A stretch of 64,000 bases of DNA from assembly GCF_000337775.1 (NCBI RefSeq), contig NZ_AOLQ01000054.1:62001-126000 (forward strand), written 5' to 3'. The first letter of the stretch is position 1. Each line of letters starts with the position of its first letter. Below, piece by piece: positions 33,360-42,660 of this stretch. The position numbers and the translations under genes are program-made. A model generated the notes under the pieces. It saw nothing but the letters and a program-made list of their open reading frames with translations. It did not search any database and was not told where the DNA came from. Source of the stretch: Haloarcula vallismortis ATCC 29715 (GTDB lineage: Archaea; Halobacteriota; Halobacteria; Halobacteriales; Haloarculaceae).

Positions 33360-33971
33360 TTAATCGTCAGCCAGCACGGCAGCGATGCCGAGCACGGTGA
33401 GGCAGAGACAGAAAAACAGCACGCCCGGCTCGATGACCTCGAAAACGAACCATGCGAGCGTGCTGGTTCCACTGATTGGCCCCGCATTCGGACTTGCAGG
33501 AGCCAAGACCTCGGCTCCGGCGGCTGTGTCTGCCAATCTTTCTGCGCCCCACTGGACGAACAGGCTCGCCAAGCCGATCAGCCCTACCCCCGTAACAACA
33601 TTGCTCATCGACTGCTGGATGCGCGGCGCAAGGTCGTGGTCGCCAACTAACACAATTGGATCGCTTGCGGGACCGTACACGGTCATCTCGTTGCCTTTCG
33701 AGGAATAGACCGTTTCGACCGGTTCGATAAGCTCTGCGTCTTCGAGGTTCGAGACGTGATAGTGGACGTTCTGGACCGACGTGTCACACCGGTCCGCTAT
33801 CTCGGACGGTGTCCCGGGTTCGTCGTACAGCGTGCGGAACAGCGACCGGCTGGTGTCCGAGGCGAGCGCATCGAGTACGTCGTCGGTTTCGTTCTCCGCA
33901 ACATCGAGTACCAGCGGTGACTCGTCGGCTGTTCCGGTCCGTTCCTGTATTCTTTCGATGAGGCTCGACAT
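33360..33971 (-). CDS. Membrane-tethered HTH transcriptional regulator
   Basis: 203 residues. Residues about 25-100 form an ArsR-type winged helix: LDALASDTSRSLFRTLYDEPGTPSEI, the recognition region CDTSVQNVHYHVSNLEDAEL, and a wing with KGNEMTVYGP. The C-terminal half carries two membrane helices (about 118-136 and 175-200), so the DNA-binding domain is held at the inner membrane face. The subtilisin-like protease gene ends 65 bases upstream on the same strand, so both may be cotranscribed. Release of the HTH domain by proteolysis, or sensing of envelope state, is an inference. Confidence 0.82.
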   Translation of the reverse strand: MSSLIERIQERTGTADESPLVLDVAENETDDVLDALASDTSRSLFRTLYDEPGTPSEIADRCDTSVQNVHYHVSNLEDAELIEPVETVYSSKGNEMTVYGPASDPIVLVGDHDLAPRIQQSMSNVVTGVGLIGLASLFVQWGAERLADTAAGAEVLAPASPNAGPISGTSTLAWFVFEVIEPGVLFFCLCLTVLGIAAVLADD

Positions 33972-34035
33972 AGCGTCACTGTCGGATACATGATACGGGA
34001 CTCCCCAAAGGCCTGTGGCTGGGTTAAAACGATAT

Positions 34036-35337
34036 TTAACCGTCAGTGCGGTTCTGTGCAGTCCGGACTGCACGGGCTGGACGGACCGCCCCGTGGCCAG
34101 TTTGGTTGTCGAGGCCTGGTCGTCCCACGTCTCTCGTGGTCCGTTCGAGCAGGCGTTCTGTTTCGTGGGGCGTCAACGACTCGTTTGCCTCTAGCAGCAG
34201 GGCCACGGTTCCGCCGACATATGGGACTGCGGCCGAAGAGCCGACGAAGCCGTCAGGTGCGGCAGCGGCGAACTTCCTGTCCGGCGCCACGATGTCGACA
34301 CCGGTCCGCTCATCGACTGTCGGGCCTCGCGAACTGAACGGTTCGAGCTGCTCGACACGGCTGTTGTATGCCCCGACAGTAATCCCCCTGCGGGCTGTTC
34401 CCGGAGCGACGATGCTATTTCGAGCAGCCGTGTACTGGAGCTCGTGGGTCGGTGAGACAAGCCGTAACCGTGCGCCAGTCGGCGACGCCGGCCCGCGAAC
34501 CACGAGATAGTAGTCGCCGGGTCTGACATCGGCAACGATTCGCTCGTTTGGCACGTCGTCGCCGCGGTAGGGCTGTGAGCGGGCGACGAGGCGGGCGTCG
34601 GTGCCGTTCGTTCGATACAGTTCGACCGTGTAATCCTCGTCTGCGTGGGCCTGTTCCCACGAGAGCCAGACCGTGATTTCGGTCCCACCCCGGATGTAAT
34701 TCCGTCTGCTTCCGTTGGTAAACGCGACTGTCCGATTGTGGACGGTATCGGTGCCGTACCGTCCTGACCAGTGGGATTGTGCGAGATTACCGGCTGGGGC
34801 GATGAACACTGACCCGCGCTCTGTTGCTCGCGTCGCGCTCCGGGCGACCGGGCCGCTCCCATCACCCGGCTGTCCGTAAAATGAAACAGGTGCAACGACC
34901 ACATCGACGTCCTCTCGGACCAGCCAGTCGACCGCCTGTTGATAGCTGTCGACGCTGTCGATCCGAGCGAGATACAGGTCGGCGTCTGGTGCAGTCCGTG
35001 ACACCACGGCGGCCGTTGCGGTCCCATGAGCTTCGCCGGTTTCGTCTGCGGGACCGACACCGAAGGCCCGCGTCTCGGCGACCTGTCCGGCAATCGCTTT
35101 CGACTCCGTATCAAATCCTGTTGGGTCGACGATGCCGACAGAGACGTTCGAACCCGTGATACCGGCTGCATGCAACTCGGCGAACTGGCCGGCCGTTCCG
35201 TTTGACACCGATACCGACCTGAGAGTGTCCCCGTTCGGCCGGGAGTCCGCTGGCCCTGTTACTGCGAGTATCGCGATGCCACCAGTAAGTGACGCGATTG
35301 CGACGACGGCCAGCAGCACTACAGTCCGGTCACGCAT
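34036..35337 (-). CDS. Secreted subtilisin-like (S8) serine protease, divergent
   Basis: 433 residues. An N-terminal helix (TVVLLAVVAIASLTGGIAILAVT) serves as signal or anchor. The catalytic triad is readable but divergent: Asp in SVGIVDPTGFD (Pro instead of the usual Thr/Ser after Asp), His in GEAHGTATAAV and Ser in GSSAAVPYVGG. The oxyanion Asn is in APAGNLAQS. A prodomain is not evident, and an inserted jelly-roll-like region at about 215-290 (proprotein-convertase-like P domain or pre-peptidase C-like) is present. It probably acts outside the cell. It sits next to a membrane-tethered regulator and a membrane-anchored surface protein. Confidence 0.82.
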   Translation of the reverse strand: MRDRTVVLLAVVAIASLTGGIAILAVTGPADSRPNGDTLRSVSVSNGTAGQFAELHAAGITGSNVSVGIVDPTGFDTESKAIAGQVAETRAFGVGPADETGEAHGTATAAVVSRTAPDADLYLARIDSVDSYQQAVDWLVREDVDVVVAPVSFYGQPGDGSGPVARSATRATERGSVFIAPAGNLAQSHWSGRYGTDTVHNRTVAFTNGSRRNYIRGGTEITVWLSWEQAHADEDYTVELYRTNGTDARLVARSQPYRGDDVPNERIVADVRPGDYYLVVRGPASPTGARLRLVSPTHELQYTAARNSIVAPGTARRGITVGAYNSRVEQLEPFSSRGPTVDERTGVDIVAPDRKFAAAAPDGFVGSSAAVPYVGGTVALLLEANESLTPHETERLLERTTRDVGRPGLDNQTGHGAVRPARAVRTAQNRTDG

Positions 35338-35868
35338 CGCTACCTACCTGCCGTGACACTACCGCGGACACGCGGAAAGCGGGTCTCATAGCGAACACTG
35401 GTCCAATATCGAGCGCCGTCGGGAAATGCTCGGCTACTCGGCGAGACACATCACAGAATACGTCGACCGCAAAAACCGACAGACACACTTTCACACAGAA
35501 ACAGTCGAACCGGCGTACACGTCGTTTCATGATTACGTTTGGTCTGTGGTGTGGCTCCGAACTGTACTACAAGCGCACAGGTATTGCGCAATCGACAACG
35601 GGGCGGGCGGATCACCGGACTGAGATGGATTCCGATTCTGGAAACTGATGCGGGGAGGGCGCTGGCAGCCGGGACCAGTTTCAGGCGGTCGCCGGCGTTT
35701 GACCTGTCGGAGGGGTGCATACTAAAGCTATCAGAGACTAAAAAATAGTTTTAAACGTCAGCCCTGGTGGCTGTGCCCCATTCACACAGTGAACCTTTGT
35801 CTTCGACAGCTTCGCACCGAAATGCGAGATAGAAGATAATTTTGGACCAGCCGTCGGATTCCGATCTG
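35338..35868. other. 531-base intergenic region without a recognised gene
   Basis: Several short open frames exist on both strands, but none has family likeness or consistent coding bias. The right part is AT-rich (AAAAAATAGTTTTAAA at about 35740-35755). AGATAATTTT at about 35833-35842 lies about 30 bases before the CPBP start and is its likely promoter. Confidence 0.4.
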
Positions 35869-36720
35869 ATGTTACGCCCTGCTACTGGTCTGCCGAGATT
35901 CAGCGGCGGTCCGTTGATTCCCGTTGTAACGTACCTCCTTGTGATGCTCGTCCTCGCCGGACTGGTGACCATCTCCCCTGGCACGTCGCCGCCGCCCGTC
36001 TTGGGAATGATATGGGGTGCCTTTCTCGTTGCACTCACGGCCGGTGCGCTCAGAATCGAGAACGTCTCACTTCGCTCTCTGTTCCCGCCTGTTCGCACAC
36101 TCGGTCCCGTAGTTGGGGTCGTCGCCGCGTTCTGGGGACTGTACAATCTCGTCGCGGTCGCGCTCGCGATAGGTGGTGTCTCGGGGTTCGATGCCTCGCT
36201 GTCGAGAACTGCTGCCCACCCGCTGCTGTATCTCGCGGCACTTTTCAGTTCGCTTCTGTTCACTGCTATCCCGGAAGAGTTTCTCTTCCGTACGTACCTG
36301 CAACAGAGATTCACGAGGCTGGTGGGTGAGACGACTCCGCGTGCGGTGCTCTCTGGCATCGGCATTGTCGCGGTCCTGTTCGCCCTGTTTCACCTCCCGC
36401 GGTGGTTCCTCGCATCGGGGCACGGCGTTAACTCAGCGCTTGCAGGCAGACTCATTGGATTGACGCTCATGGGTCTGGCCTACGGGAGTGTGTACGTACT
36501 CTCGGGTAACCTCTGGCTTGTCGCACTGTTCCATGCTTCGATGAATCACCCGCCGTTTTTCATCACCGTGAGCATCCCGTCCGAGCTACATCTGGTGGTC
36601 AGCGTGATCGAGTGCGCTGCCATCGTCTCGCTGGTCGCCATTTCCGTTCGGCTGGGAGCGGCTACCGGAACACCGCTTCTCTGGTCACAGCGGACTCCCT
36701 CCGCCTCGGCTGGGGACTGA
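35869..36720 (+). CDS. CPBP-family intramembrane metalloprotease
   Basis: 283 residues with about eight membrane helices. The family (Abi/CAAX protease) signature is EEFLFRTYLQQRF (about residues 139-151), then LFHLPRW (about 175) and LVALFHASMNH (about 217-227), supplying the Glu-Glu-Arg and two His residues of the active site. Family members process prenylated or bacteriocin-type peptides, or act as immunity proteins; the target here is unknown. The ATG at 35869 is preferred because a TATA-like stretch at about 35835 would make it leaderless; a TTG nine codons upstream is less likely. Confidence 0.87.
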   Translation: MLRPATGLPRFSGGPLIPVVTYLLVMLVLAGLVTISPGTSPPPVLGMIWGAFLVALTAGALRIENVSLRSLFPPVRTLGPVVGVVAAFWGLYNLVAVALAIGGVSGFDASLSRTAAHPLLYLAALFSSLLFTAIPEEFLFRTYLQQRFTRLVGETTPRAVLSGIGIVAVLFALFHLPRWFLASGHGVNSALAGRLIGLTLMGLAYGSVYVLSGNLWLVALFHASMNHPPFFITVSIPSELHLVVSVIECAAIVSLVAISVRLGAATGTPLLWSQRTPSASAGD

Positions 36721-36818
36721 CCGGTCTCTCCGCGTTTGAGATGGGTTCTGGACCATGCGTGTGTATTCGATTACGTGGCTAAATAGCAGTTACCCGTAAC
36801 ACGCAAGAAGGGACTGGG

Positions 36819-36825
36819 CTTTATT
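36819..36825 (+). promoter_or_regulatory. TATA-like element before the creatininase-family gene
   Basis: CTTTATT lies 24-30 bases before the ATG at 36849, giving a leaderless transcript. Confidence 0.4.
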
Positions 36826-36848
36826 CCGTCCCGTACAGAGATTTCACT

Positions 36849-37580
36849 ATGGATCTGCAGACGGAGACGTGGACCGATATGGCCGACGTCGAGACGGACT
36901 TGGCGCTGCTCCCAGTCGGGAGTACGGAGCAACACGGCCCACACGCACCGCTCGGGACGGACACGCTCGACGCCGAGGCGGTCGCCGAACGCGGGGCCGA
37001 GCGCTATGATGATGCCGTTGTCGTCGCGCCGGCAGTCCCCGTCGGGGTGGCCGAGGAACACCGGGCCTTTTCAGGGACGCTGTGGACCTCCGAGTCGACC
37101 TTTCGGGCCTACGTCCGGGACATCGTCGGGAGCCTCGCGAGTCACGGCTGGGACCACGTGGTGCTGGTCAACGGCCACGGCGGCAACATCGACGCGCTGC
37201 GGGAAGTGTCAGGCACGATAACCCGGCACGACGAAGCCTTCGCTGTCCCGTTCACATGGTTCAACGCGGTCGGTGACCACAGCGCAGATATGGGCCACGG
37301 CGGACCGCTGGAAACGTCGCTGCTCCAGCACACGAACCCGGAGACTGTCCACGAAGACCGACTGGACGAGGCCGCAGACGGCGGCAGTGACGGCTGGGGG
37401 GAGTGGCAAAGCGGCGTCAACCTCGCGTTCGACTCCGATGAGTTCACCGAGAACGGTGTCGTCGGCGACCCACGAGCGGGGAGCGCCGAACGTGGAGAGA
37501 CACTGCTGGAGTTGGCAACCGACTCGCTCGTCGAGCTTCTTGACGAAATCGCCGACCGTCCGGTCGGACCGCGGGACTGA
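36849..37580 (+). CDS. Creatininase-family amidohydrolase, candidate ArfB
   Basis: 243 residues. The family motifs PVGSTEQHGPHAPLGTD (residues about 22-38), a conserved EEHR..SGT and VLVNGHGGN (about 107-115) supply the Zn/Fe ligands Glu-His, Asp, His and Glu. In archaea a creatininase-family enzyme, ArfB, deformylates 2-amino-5-formylamino-6-ribosylaminopyrimidinone phosphate in flavin and F420 biosynthesis; the length and compact sequence fit that group. Creatininase or another amidase remains possible. It is a distant paralogue of the creatininase-family gene at 62512, which lies in a catabolic cluster. Confidence 0.78.
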   Translation: MDLQTETWTDMADVETDLALLPVGSTEQHGPHAPLGTDTLDAEAVAERGAERYDDAVVVAPAVPVGVAEEHRAFSGTLWTSESTFRAYVRDIVGSLASHGWDHVVLVNGHGGNIDALREVSGTITRHDEAFAVPFTWFNAVGDHSADMGHGGPLETSLLQHTNPETVHEDRLDEAADGGSDGWGEWQSGVNLAFDSDEFTENGVVGDPRAGSAERGETLLELATDSLVELLDEIADRPVGPRD

Positions 37581-37640
37581 GTTGCGGCGGTCGAATTTAT
37601 CGATATGGAACATACTTTTCACCTCTATTCATGCCAATTT

Positions 37641-37665
37641 CCTATTTGTATAGGCCCATTATGGG
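37641..37665. terminator. Two short hairpins in a convergent gap
   Basis: CCTAT-TTGT-ATAGG (37641-37654) is followed directly by CCCA-TTA-TGGG (37655-37665). They lie 60 bases after the creatininase-family stop in an AT-rich gap of 226 bases and are weak terminator candidates. Confidence 0.3.
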
Positions 37666-37806
37666 TCTGAAATGAGATGTTGGAAAAAGAAAACGCAAAA
37701 ACGTCAGTATCTGAAGCCAATCACCGACATATTAGGTCGAACTCGGAGCTAGTATGTGTTCGCCTCAAGTAGAACTGCGGAATCGCGGCCGACTGTCCGG
37801 GCCAAC

Positions 37807-40800
37807 TCAGTCGTCGCCAGCGCCCCGTTTTCGGACCTGTTTTCCGCCAGCATCTGGCGTCCGCAGCACCGCCTCGTCCGTCTCCGGTCCCAGCACTTCC
37901 ACGCGGACGCTCGACACTTTGTACTCGGGGATACCAGCGGTCGGGTCGAACGTCTCCCCGGTGAGCTTGTTGACCGCGCCGGCCGCGAAGTGCATCGGGA
38001 TGAACAGCGTTCCCGGACCAACTCGGTCGGTGACCTGCGCCTTGACGACGATGTCGCCCCGCCTGGACTCGACGCGGACGTACTCGCCGTCTGCGATGCC
38101 GAGCTTCTCGGCCGTCTCGGGATGCACCTCGACGAAGCTTTCGCCGACGTGGCTCATCAGCCCCTCGACGCGGCGGGTAATCTGGCCCGTGTGCCAGTGA
38201 TACAATACGCGGCCCGAGGTGAGCGTCAGCGGGTACTCCTCGTCGGGAATCTCGCCGGGGTGGCCGCCGTCGGCGGGCACGAAGCGGGCTTTCCCGTCCT
38301 CGAAGTTGAAGTTCCCCTCCTCGTAGTCGTACAGGAACGGCGTGCCCTCGTGGTCCTCGTCCCAGCAGGGCCACTGCAGGCCGTGCTGGTCGCCGGATTC
38401 GAGCCGGTCGTAGGTGACGCCGCCGTAGATGGGCACAAGGGAGTTGATTTCGTCCATGACCTCCCGCGGGTGGTCGTAGTCCCAGTCGTAGCCCAGCCGT
38501 CGAGCCAGCGCCTGCGTAATCTCCCAGTCCTGACGGGCTTCGCCCGGCGGCTCGGACGTGGGGCGGACCCGCTGGATGCGTCGCTCGGTGTTGGTGAACG
38601 TGCCGTGTTTCTCCGGCGAGGTGGCCGCCGGCAGTACCACGTCGGCGTAGTCCGCCGTCTCGGTCATGAAGATGTCCTGCACCACGAGGAACTCCATGTC
38701 CGCCAGCGCCTCGGCGGCGTGCTGGATGTCTGGCTCTGAGAGAGCGGGGTTCTCGCCAACCACGTACATCCCGCGGAGGTTCCCCGCGTGGGCCTCGGCG
38801 AGCATCTCCGGCACCTTCAGACCGGGTTCCTCGGGCGGGCGCTCGCCCCACGCGTCGGCGAACTTCTCACCGACCTCGTCGTCCGCCGGGTTTTGATAGC
38901 CCGGCAGGCTTCCGGGCAGGGTGCCCATGTCCCCACCGCCGCCCTGAACGTTGTTCTGCCCGCGGAACGGCGAGAGACCGGCGCCGGGCTTGCCGACCTG
39001 GCCAAGCACGAGCGCGAGGTCGGCCATCGCGATGAGGTTCTCCGTGCCGTGGCTTTGCTGGGTCATCCCCATCGCCCAGCCGAACACGACGCTGTCAGCT
39101 TCGGCAAGTGTCTCGGCCGCCGAAGCGAGTTCTTCCGGCGACACGCCCGCCAGGTCTTCGACTTTCTCGGGCGTGAACGCCTGGACCTTCTCTCTAACTT
39201 CCTCGAAGTCCCTCGTGTTTCGCTCGATGAACGCCTCGTCGTGAAGGTCGTGTTCGATGATGTACCGGATGAGGCCGTTGAGCCAGGCCACGTCGTAGCC
39301 GGGGTTGGTCCGGGTGTACTGGTCGGCGTGCTCGGCGATGCCGATTTTCCGGGGATCGAACACGACAAGGTCGGCCCCCTCGCGGACGTTCTGCTTGATG
39401 CGCGTAGCGAGCACCGGATGGGACTCCGTGGTGTTGGAGCCGCTGATAAGGTAGGCGTCGGCTTCCCCGATGTCCTCGTTGATGCGGTTGGTCATCGCGC
39501 CGTAGCCGAGCGTCTGCTGGAGCGCCGCGACCGTCGAGGAGTGACACAGTCGGGCGCAGTTGTCGATGTTCTTCGTCCCCAGCACTTGCCGGGCGAACTT
39601 CTGGACGAGATAGGCCTCCTCGTTGCTCCCTTTCGAGGAAGCGAGACAGCCCAGCGAGTCGATGCCGTGTTCGTCCTGAATCTCGGCGAAGCGCTCGGCG
39701 ACGTACTCCAGTGCTTCGTCCCAGCTCGTCGGTTCTAGGTCGCCGTCGTCGTTGCGGACCATCGGTTCGGTAACCCGCTGTTCGCTGTTGGCGAACTCGT
39801 GGCCGAACTTCCCTTTGACGCAGGTCGAGAAGTTGTTTGCGGGCGCGTCGTTGGGGTCGTCGACCGGGACGACGCCCAGTGAGTCGCCGTCCTTGCCCCA
39901 CATCTCGAACCGGCAGCCGACAGCACAGAAGCCACAGGTCGTCTCCTGCTTGTCGATTTTCGAGAGGCGGTAGTCGCTGACCTTGTCAGCGATGTCGAAC
40001 AGTCGGCCCTCGGGCATCGTGTTCGCCGCAATGCTCTCGGCGGTGTGTTCACCGGCGAGGAAGGCCTTCTTGCCGTAGTCCTTGGCGATGTCGCCGGCGC
40101 GACGTTTCGCCGCCGACGCGAACTTGGCGAGGCCTTTCTTCCCCTTCGCCGCTCTCGGATCGCCGGGTTCGAAGCCACGATTCGGGGCAGTGGTGTCGTC
40201 GATAGTTTCGACGTCCTCGTGTTCGATGACCTTCCCGATGGAGTTTCGCTGAGTGAAGCCCGGCAGCGGAAGCGTCGCTTGGCCGCCGATTCCCTTCTCG
40301 GTGAGCGAGCCAGTCGGACACACCGTCGCGCAGTGGCCACAGGAGACACACTCCGAGTCGTGCATCGTCTCGGCGTCGGACTGGAAGCCGATGCGGGTAT
40401 CCTCGCCATGGCCCTCGACCCTGAGGACGCCCTCGACCTGCACGTCGTTGCAGGCGTCGACACAGCGGTTACAGAGGATGCACTTGTTGCGGTCGATCTG
40501 GATGAACGAGGAGGTGTCGTCGATGGGTTCGTACTGGTCGCGCTCGTCGAAGACGCCGTATCGGGGGTGGTCGACGCCCTCGCTGATGGCGGCGTCCTGC
40601 AGTTCACAGCGGCCGTTGCCGTTGCAGGTGGTACATCGCAGATTGTGGTTCGACAGCACGAGGTCGAGATTAACGCTGCGGGCCTCCTCGGCGTCTGGGG
40701 TGTCGGTCGAGACAGACAGCCCGTCCTCGGCGGGGAACGAACACGACGGCACGAGGCCGTGCTCGTCCGTCTCGACCATGCAGGTCCGGCACTCGCTGCG

Positions 40801-41118
40801 CGGGCCGATCTCGTCGCTGCAGTCGCCGTCGCGGTCGTAGTAACACAGCGCCGGCACGTCGGCGTCGTCTTCGACGCCCTCTGCGCCGGGGTCGACGCTG
40901 ACAATGTCGTCGTCGAGGTCCTGTAAGGCGTCGATGATGGTCGAGCCCGGGGCGACGGTGACCGGTTCACCGTCGACGGTGAGTGTCGTCGGCTCGTCCG
41001 CATCGGTCCCCACGTCGGGGTCGTTTGCAGTGCCGGTCTCGAACTCGCGGGTGACGGGTGTCTCAGGCTGTGGGTCGTGTAGGTCGGGAACTCGTGGAAT
41101 CGATTTGTCTGTGCTCAT
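37807..41118 (-). CDS. fdhF: Formate dehydrogenase, large (molybdopterin) subunit with NuoG-like N-terminus
   Basis: 1103 residues. The order of cofactor sites is: a 2Fe-2S ferredoxin domain (cysteines at about 89-125), a His-Cys3 cluster (SNHNLRCTTCNGNGRC, about 150-166), two 4Fe-4S clusters (about 210 and 258), a spacer of about 120 residues, then the molybdopterin domain starting with CGFCAVGCRFEMWG near 393. The active-site residue is Cys in ARLCHSS near 525, encoded by TGT, so this is not a selenoprotein. Predicted reaction: formate to CO2 with electrons passed down the clusters. The ATG overlaps the stop of the NuoF-like gene by four bases (41115-41118). Confidence 0.92.
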   Translation of the reverse strand: MSTDKSIPRVPDLHDPQPETPVTREFETGTANDPDVGTDADEPTTLTVDGEPVTVAPGSTIIDALQDLDDDIVSVDPGAEGVEDDADVPALCYYDRDGDCSDEIGPRSECRTCMVETDEHGLVPSCSFPAEDGLSVSTDTPDAEEARSVNLDLVLSNHNLRCTTCNGNGRCELQDAAISEGVDHPRYGVFDERDQYEPIDDTSSFIQIDRNKCILCNRCVDACNDVQVEGVLRVEGHGEDTRIGFQSDAETMHDSECVSCGHCATVCPTGSLTEKGIGGQATLPLPGFTQRNSIGKVIEHEDVETIDDTTAPNRGFEPGDPRAAKGKKGLAKFASAAKRRAGDIAKDYGKKAFLAGEHTAESIAANTMPEGRLFDIADKVSDYRLSKIDKQETTCGFCAVGCRFEMWGKDGDSLGVVPVDDPNDAPANNFSTCVKGKFGHEFANSEQRVTEPMVRNDDGDLEPTSWDEALEYVAERFAEIQDEHGIDSLGCLASSKGSNEEAYLVQKFARQVLGTKNIDNCARLCHSSTVAALQQTLGYGAMTNRINEDIGEADAYLISGSNTTESHPVLATRIKQNVREGADLVVFDPRKIGIAEHADQYTRTNPGYDVAWLNGLIRYIIEHDLHDEAFIERNTRDFEEVREKVQAFTPEKVEDLAGVSPEELASAAETLAEADSVVFGWAMGMTQQSHGTENLIAMADLALVLGQVGKPGAGLSPFRGQNNVQGGGGDMGTLPGSLPGYQNPADDEVGEKFADAWGERPPEEPGLKVPEMLAEAHAGNLRGMYVVGENPALSEPDIQHAAEALADMEFLVVQDIFMTETADYADVVLPAATSPEKHGTFTNTERRIQRVRPTSEPPGEARQDWEITQALARRLGYDWDYDHPREVMDEINSLVPIYGGVTYDRLESGDQHGLQWPCWDEDHEGTPFLYDYEEGNFNFEDGKARFVPADGGHPGEIPDEEYPLTLTSGRVLYHWHTGQITRRVEGLMSHVGESFVEVHPETAEKLGIADGEYVRVESRRGDIVVKAQVTDRVGPGTLFIPMHFAAGAVNKLTGETFDPTAGIPEYKVSSVRVEVLGPETDEAVLRTPDAGGKQVRKRGAGDD

Positions 41119-42638
41119 AGTTTCTCCGTGCAGGTACCGCTGGGACAGTGGCCGTCTGTGTGGGCCCGGAACTCCGGCTCGAACTCGTCGATGGCGGTGG
41201 TCACCGGCCGCGGCGCGTGCGCGCCGGTCTGGCAGTTACTCGACTGTCGCATCACGCGGCCGAGTTCACGTATCTTGTCGCTCTCGAACGACCCGTCGTA
41301 TATGTCGCGCAGGAGTTCAGCGAGCTGTTTCGTCCCTTCGCGACCGGGAACGCATCGGCCGCTGTTCTCCGTCGACGCGAACCGGGCCCGTCTCCCCACC
41401 GTCTCGACGGCACAGCGGTCGGTGTCGAACAGTTCGACGATGCCGTCGGTTCCGAGGCCAGCCGCTCGAAGCGACTGGGCGGTCGGTGCCATGTCGAGGG
41501 TTCGAGAGATGCCACCGAGGACACCGCCGACACAGGCCATCTTGAACGAGCCATCCATCTCGACCGCCTCGCGAACCGCCCCCAGACTGGCGCTGGAACC
41601 GAGTTCGACGGTCGCTGGGCCGGACACGTCGCCGGTGACGGTGACGATTCGCGTTCCGGGGTCCGCGGCGTCAGCGTCGACACTATCCGGCTGAGCGACG
41701 GCCCGCTGGACGTGTGCGAACGTCCGCGGCGTGTGGATGACTGTCGGGCGGCCGTACAGGCCGCGTTTGGCCGGCGCGGGCGGCTGGAGCCGCGGTTCGA
41801 TGCGGTCGGCCCCTTCCAGCGCTTCGAGCGCTGCCGTCGGCTCGCCGGCGCGGAACTCATCCGGGCCGGCCACCAGTTGCGGAACGACGGGCAGGATGTC
41901 GGCAGCCGCGTCGATGGCCTCCCGGAGGTGCGTCTGCAGGCCGGTTTTGGACTCGTTGACGTACACGACGGCGTCATCGGCGTCCACGTACTCGGCGACC
42001 GTCGCCATTCCGTCCAGAACCGCCATCGGTGCGCCAGAGAGGAGCGTGTCGTCACCCGATGGGAGGTCACTGGCCTCGTTGGCGTTGCAGACGACCACCG
42101 GGTCACCGTCCGTCCCGATTGCCGTTTCCCACGTTTCGGCAACCAGTTCGTCAGTGGCGGCGTCCCCGCGGCCCCTGCCCAGCAGCCCGACCGCTCCTGC
42201 AGCGTCGGGTGTCTGCTCAGCCGAGACGAACGACCAGTCGGCCGGTTCCAGCGGAGCCACCCAGCCGCAGGGACCCAGTACGTCGCGGCGACCGACGGAG
42301 AGCGAGCCACGCTCCGGAACTGGAAGTGACGCCGTATCCGGGTCGTGCTCGACGACGGCGTCCGCGTCAGCTGTCGGTACTGTCCCCGATTCCAGTTCAT
42401 CGACGAGATCACGGACGGCCGCCGGTGACGGATCACCGTAGAAGGCCGTCCGTCCATCGCTTGAAATCATCACCAGCGGCGTGGCCGCTGTGATGCCTGT
42501 CGGCCCCGTTCTGACGACCGGGACCGAGCCCGCCGCTGCCCGTGCCGCGGAGCGGACCCGGTCCCCGCTCTGTGACCGTCCGTCAGTCGACACGCGGACG
42601 GCGGTCGAATGGGCGAGGGCCGTGGTTTCCTGTGTCAT
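41115..42638 (-). CDS. Degenerate NuoF/FdsB-like partner subunit of formate dehydrogenase
   Basis: 507 residues. Residues about 10-85 resemble the thioredoxin-like 2Fe-2S domain (NuoE/HndC type) but all ligand cysteines are replaced (TGPTGITAATPLV where TGCxGxC is usual). Residues about 145-320 match the NuoF flavin/NADH region (VCNANEAS, KRGLYGRPTVIHTPRTFAHV), yet the glycine-rich GRGGxGFP loop is reduced to GRGRGDAAT. An SLBB domain spans about 330-375. The final 4Fe-4S motif reads SGRCVPGREG and SSNCQTG, keeping two of four cysteines. The ATG at 42638 has a TATA-like element 23-30 bases upstream. A structural or alternative-acceptor role is inferred. Confidence 0.8.
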   Translation of the reverse strand: MTQETTALAHSTAVRVSTDGRSQSGDRVRSAARAAAGSVPVVRTGPTGITAATPLVMISSDGRTAFYGDPSPAAVRDLVDELESGTVPTADADAVVEHDPDTASLPVPERGSLSVGRRDVLGPCGWVAPLEPADWSFVSAEQTPDAAGAVGLLGRGRGDAATDELVAETWETAIGTDGDPVVVCNANEASDLPSGDDTLLSGAPMAVLDGMATVAEYVDADDAVVYVNESKTGLQTHLREAIDAAADILPVVPQLVAGPDEFRAGEPTAALEALEGADRIEPRLQPPAPAKRGLYGRPTVIHTPRTFAHVQRAVAQPDSVDADAADPGTRIVTVTGDVSGPATVELGSSASLGAVREAVEMDGSFKMACVGGVLGGISRTLDMAPTAQSLRAAGLGTDGIVELFDTDRCAVETVGRRARFASTENSGRCVPGREGTKQLAELLRDIYDGSFESDKIRELGRVMRQSSNCQTGAHAPRPVTTAIDEFEPEFRAHTDGHCPSGTCTEKL

Positions 42639-42660
42639 ACTCTGTGCGTCGTGCTGAACG

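Noticed and set aside
39541-39546. Possible selenocysteine in formate dehydrogenase
   Set aside because: The active-site codon in ARLCHSS is TGT (Cys), not TGA.
39735-41003. A 422-residue open frame overlapping fdhF
   Set aside because: Shadow of the formate dehydrogenase gene in another frame, with very high Arg/Ser/Thr content.
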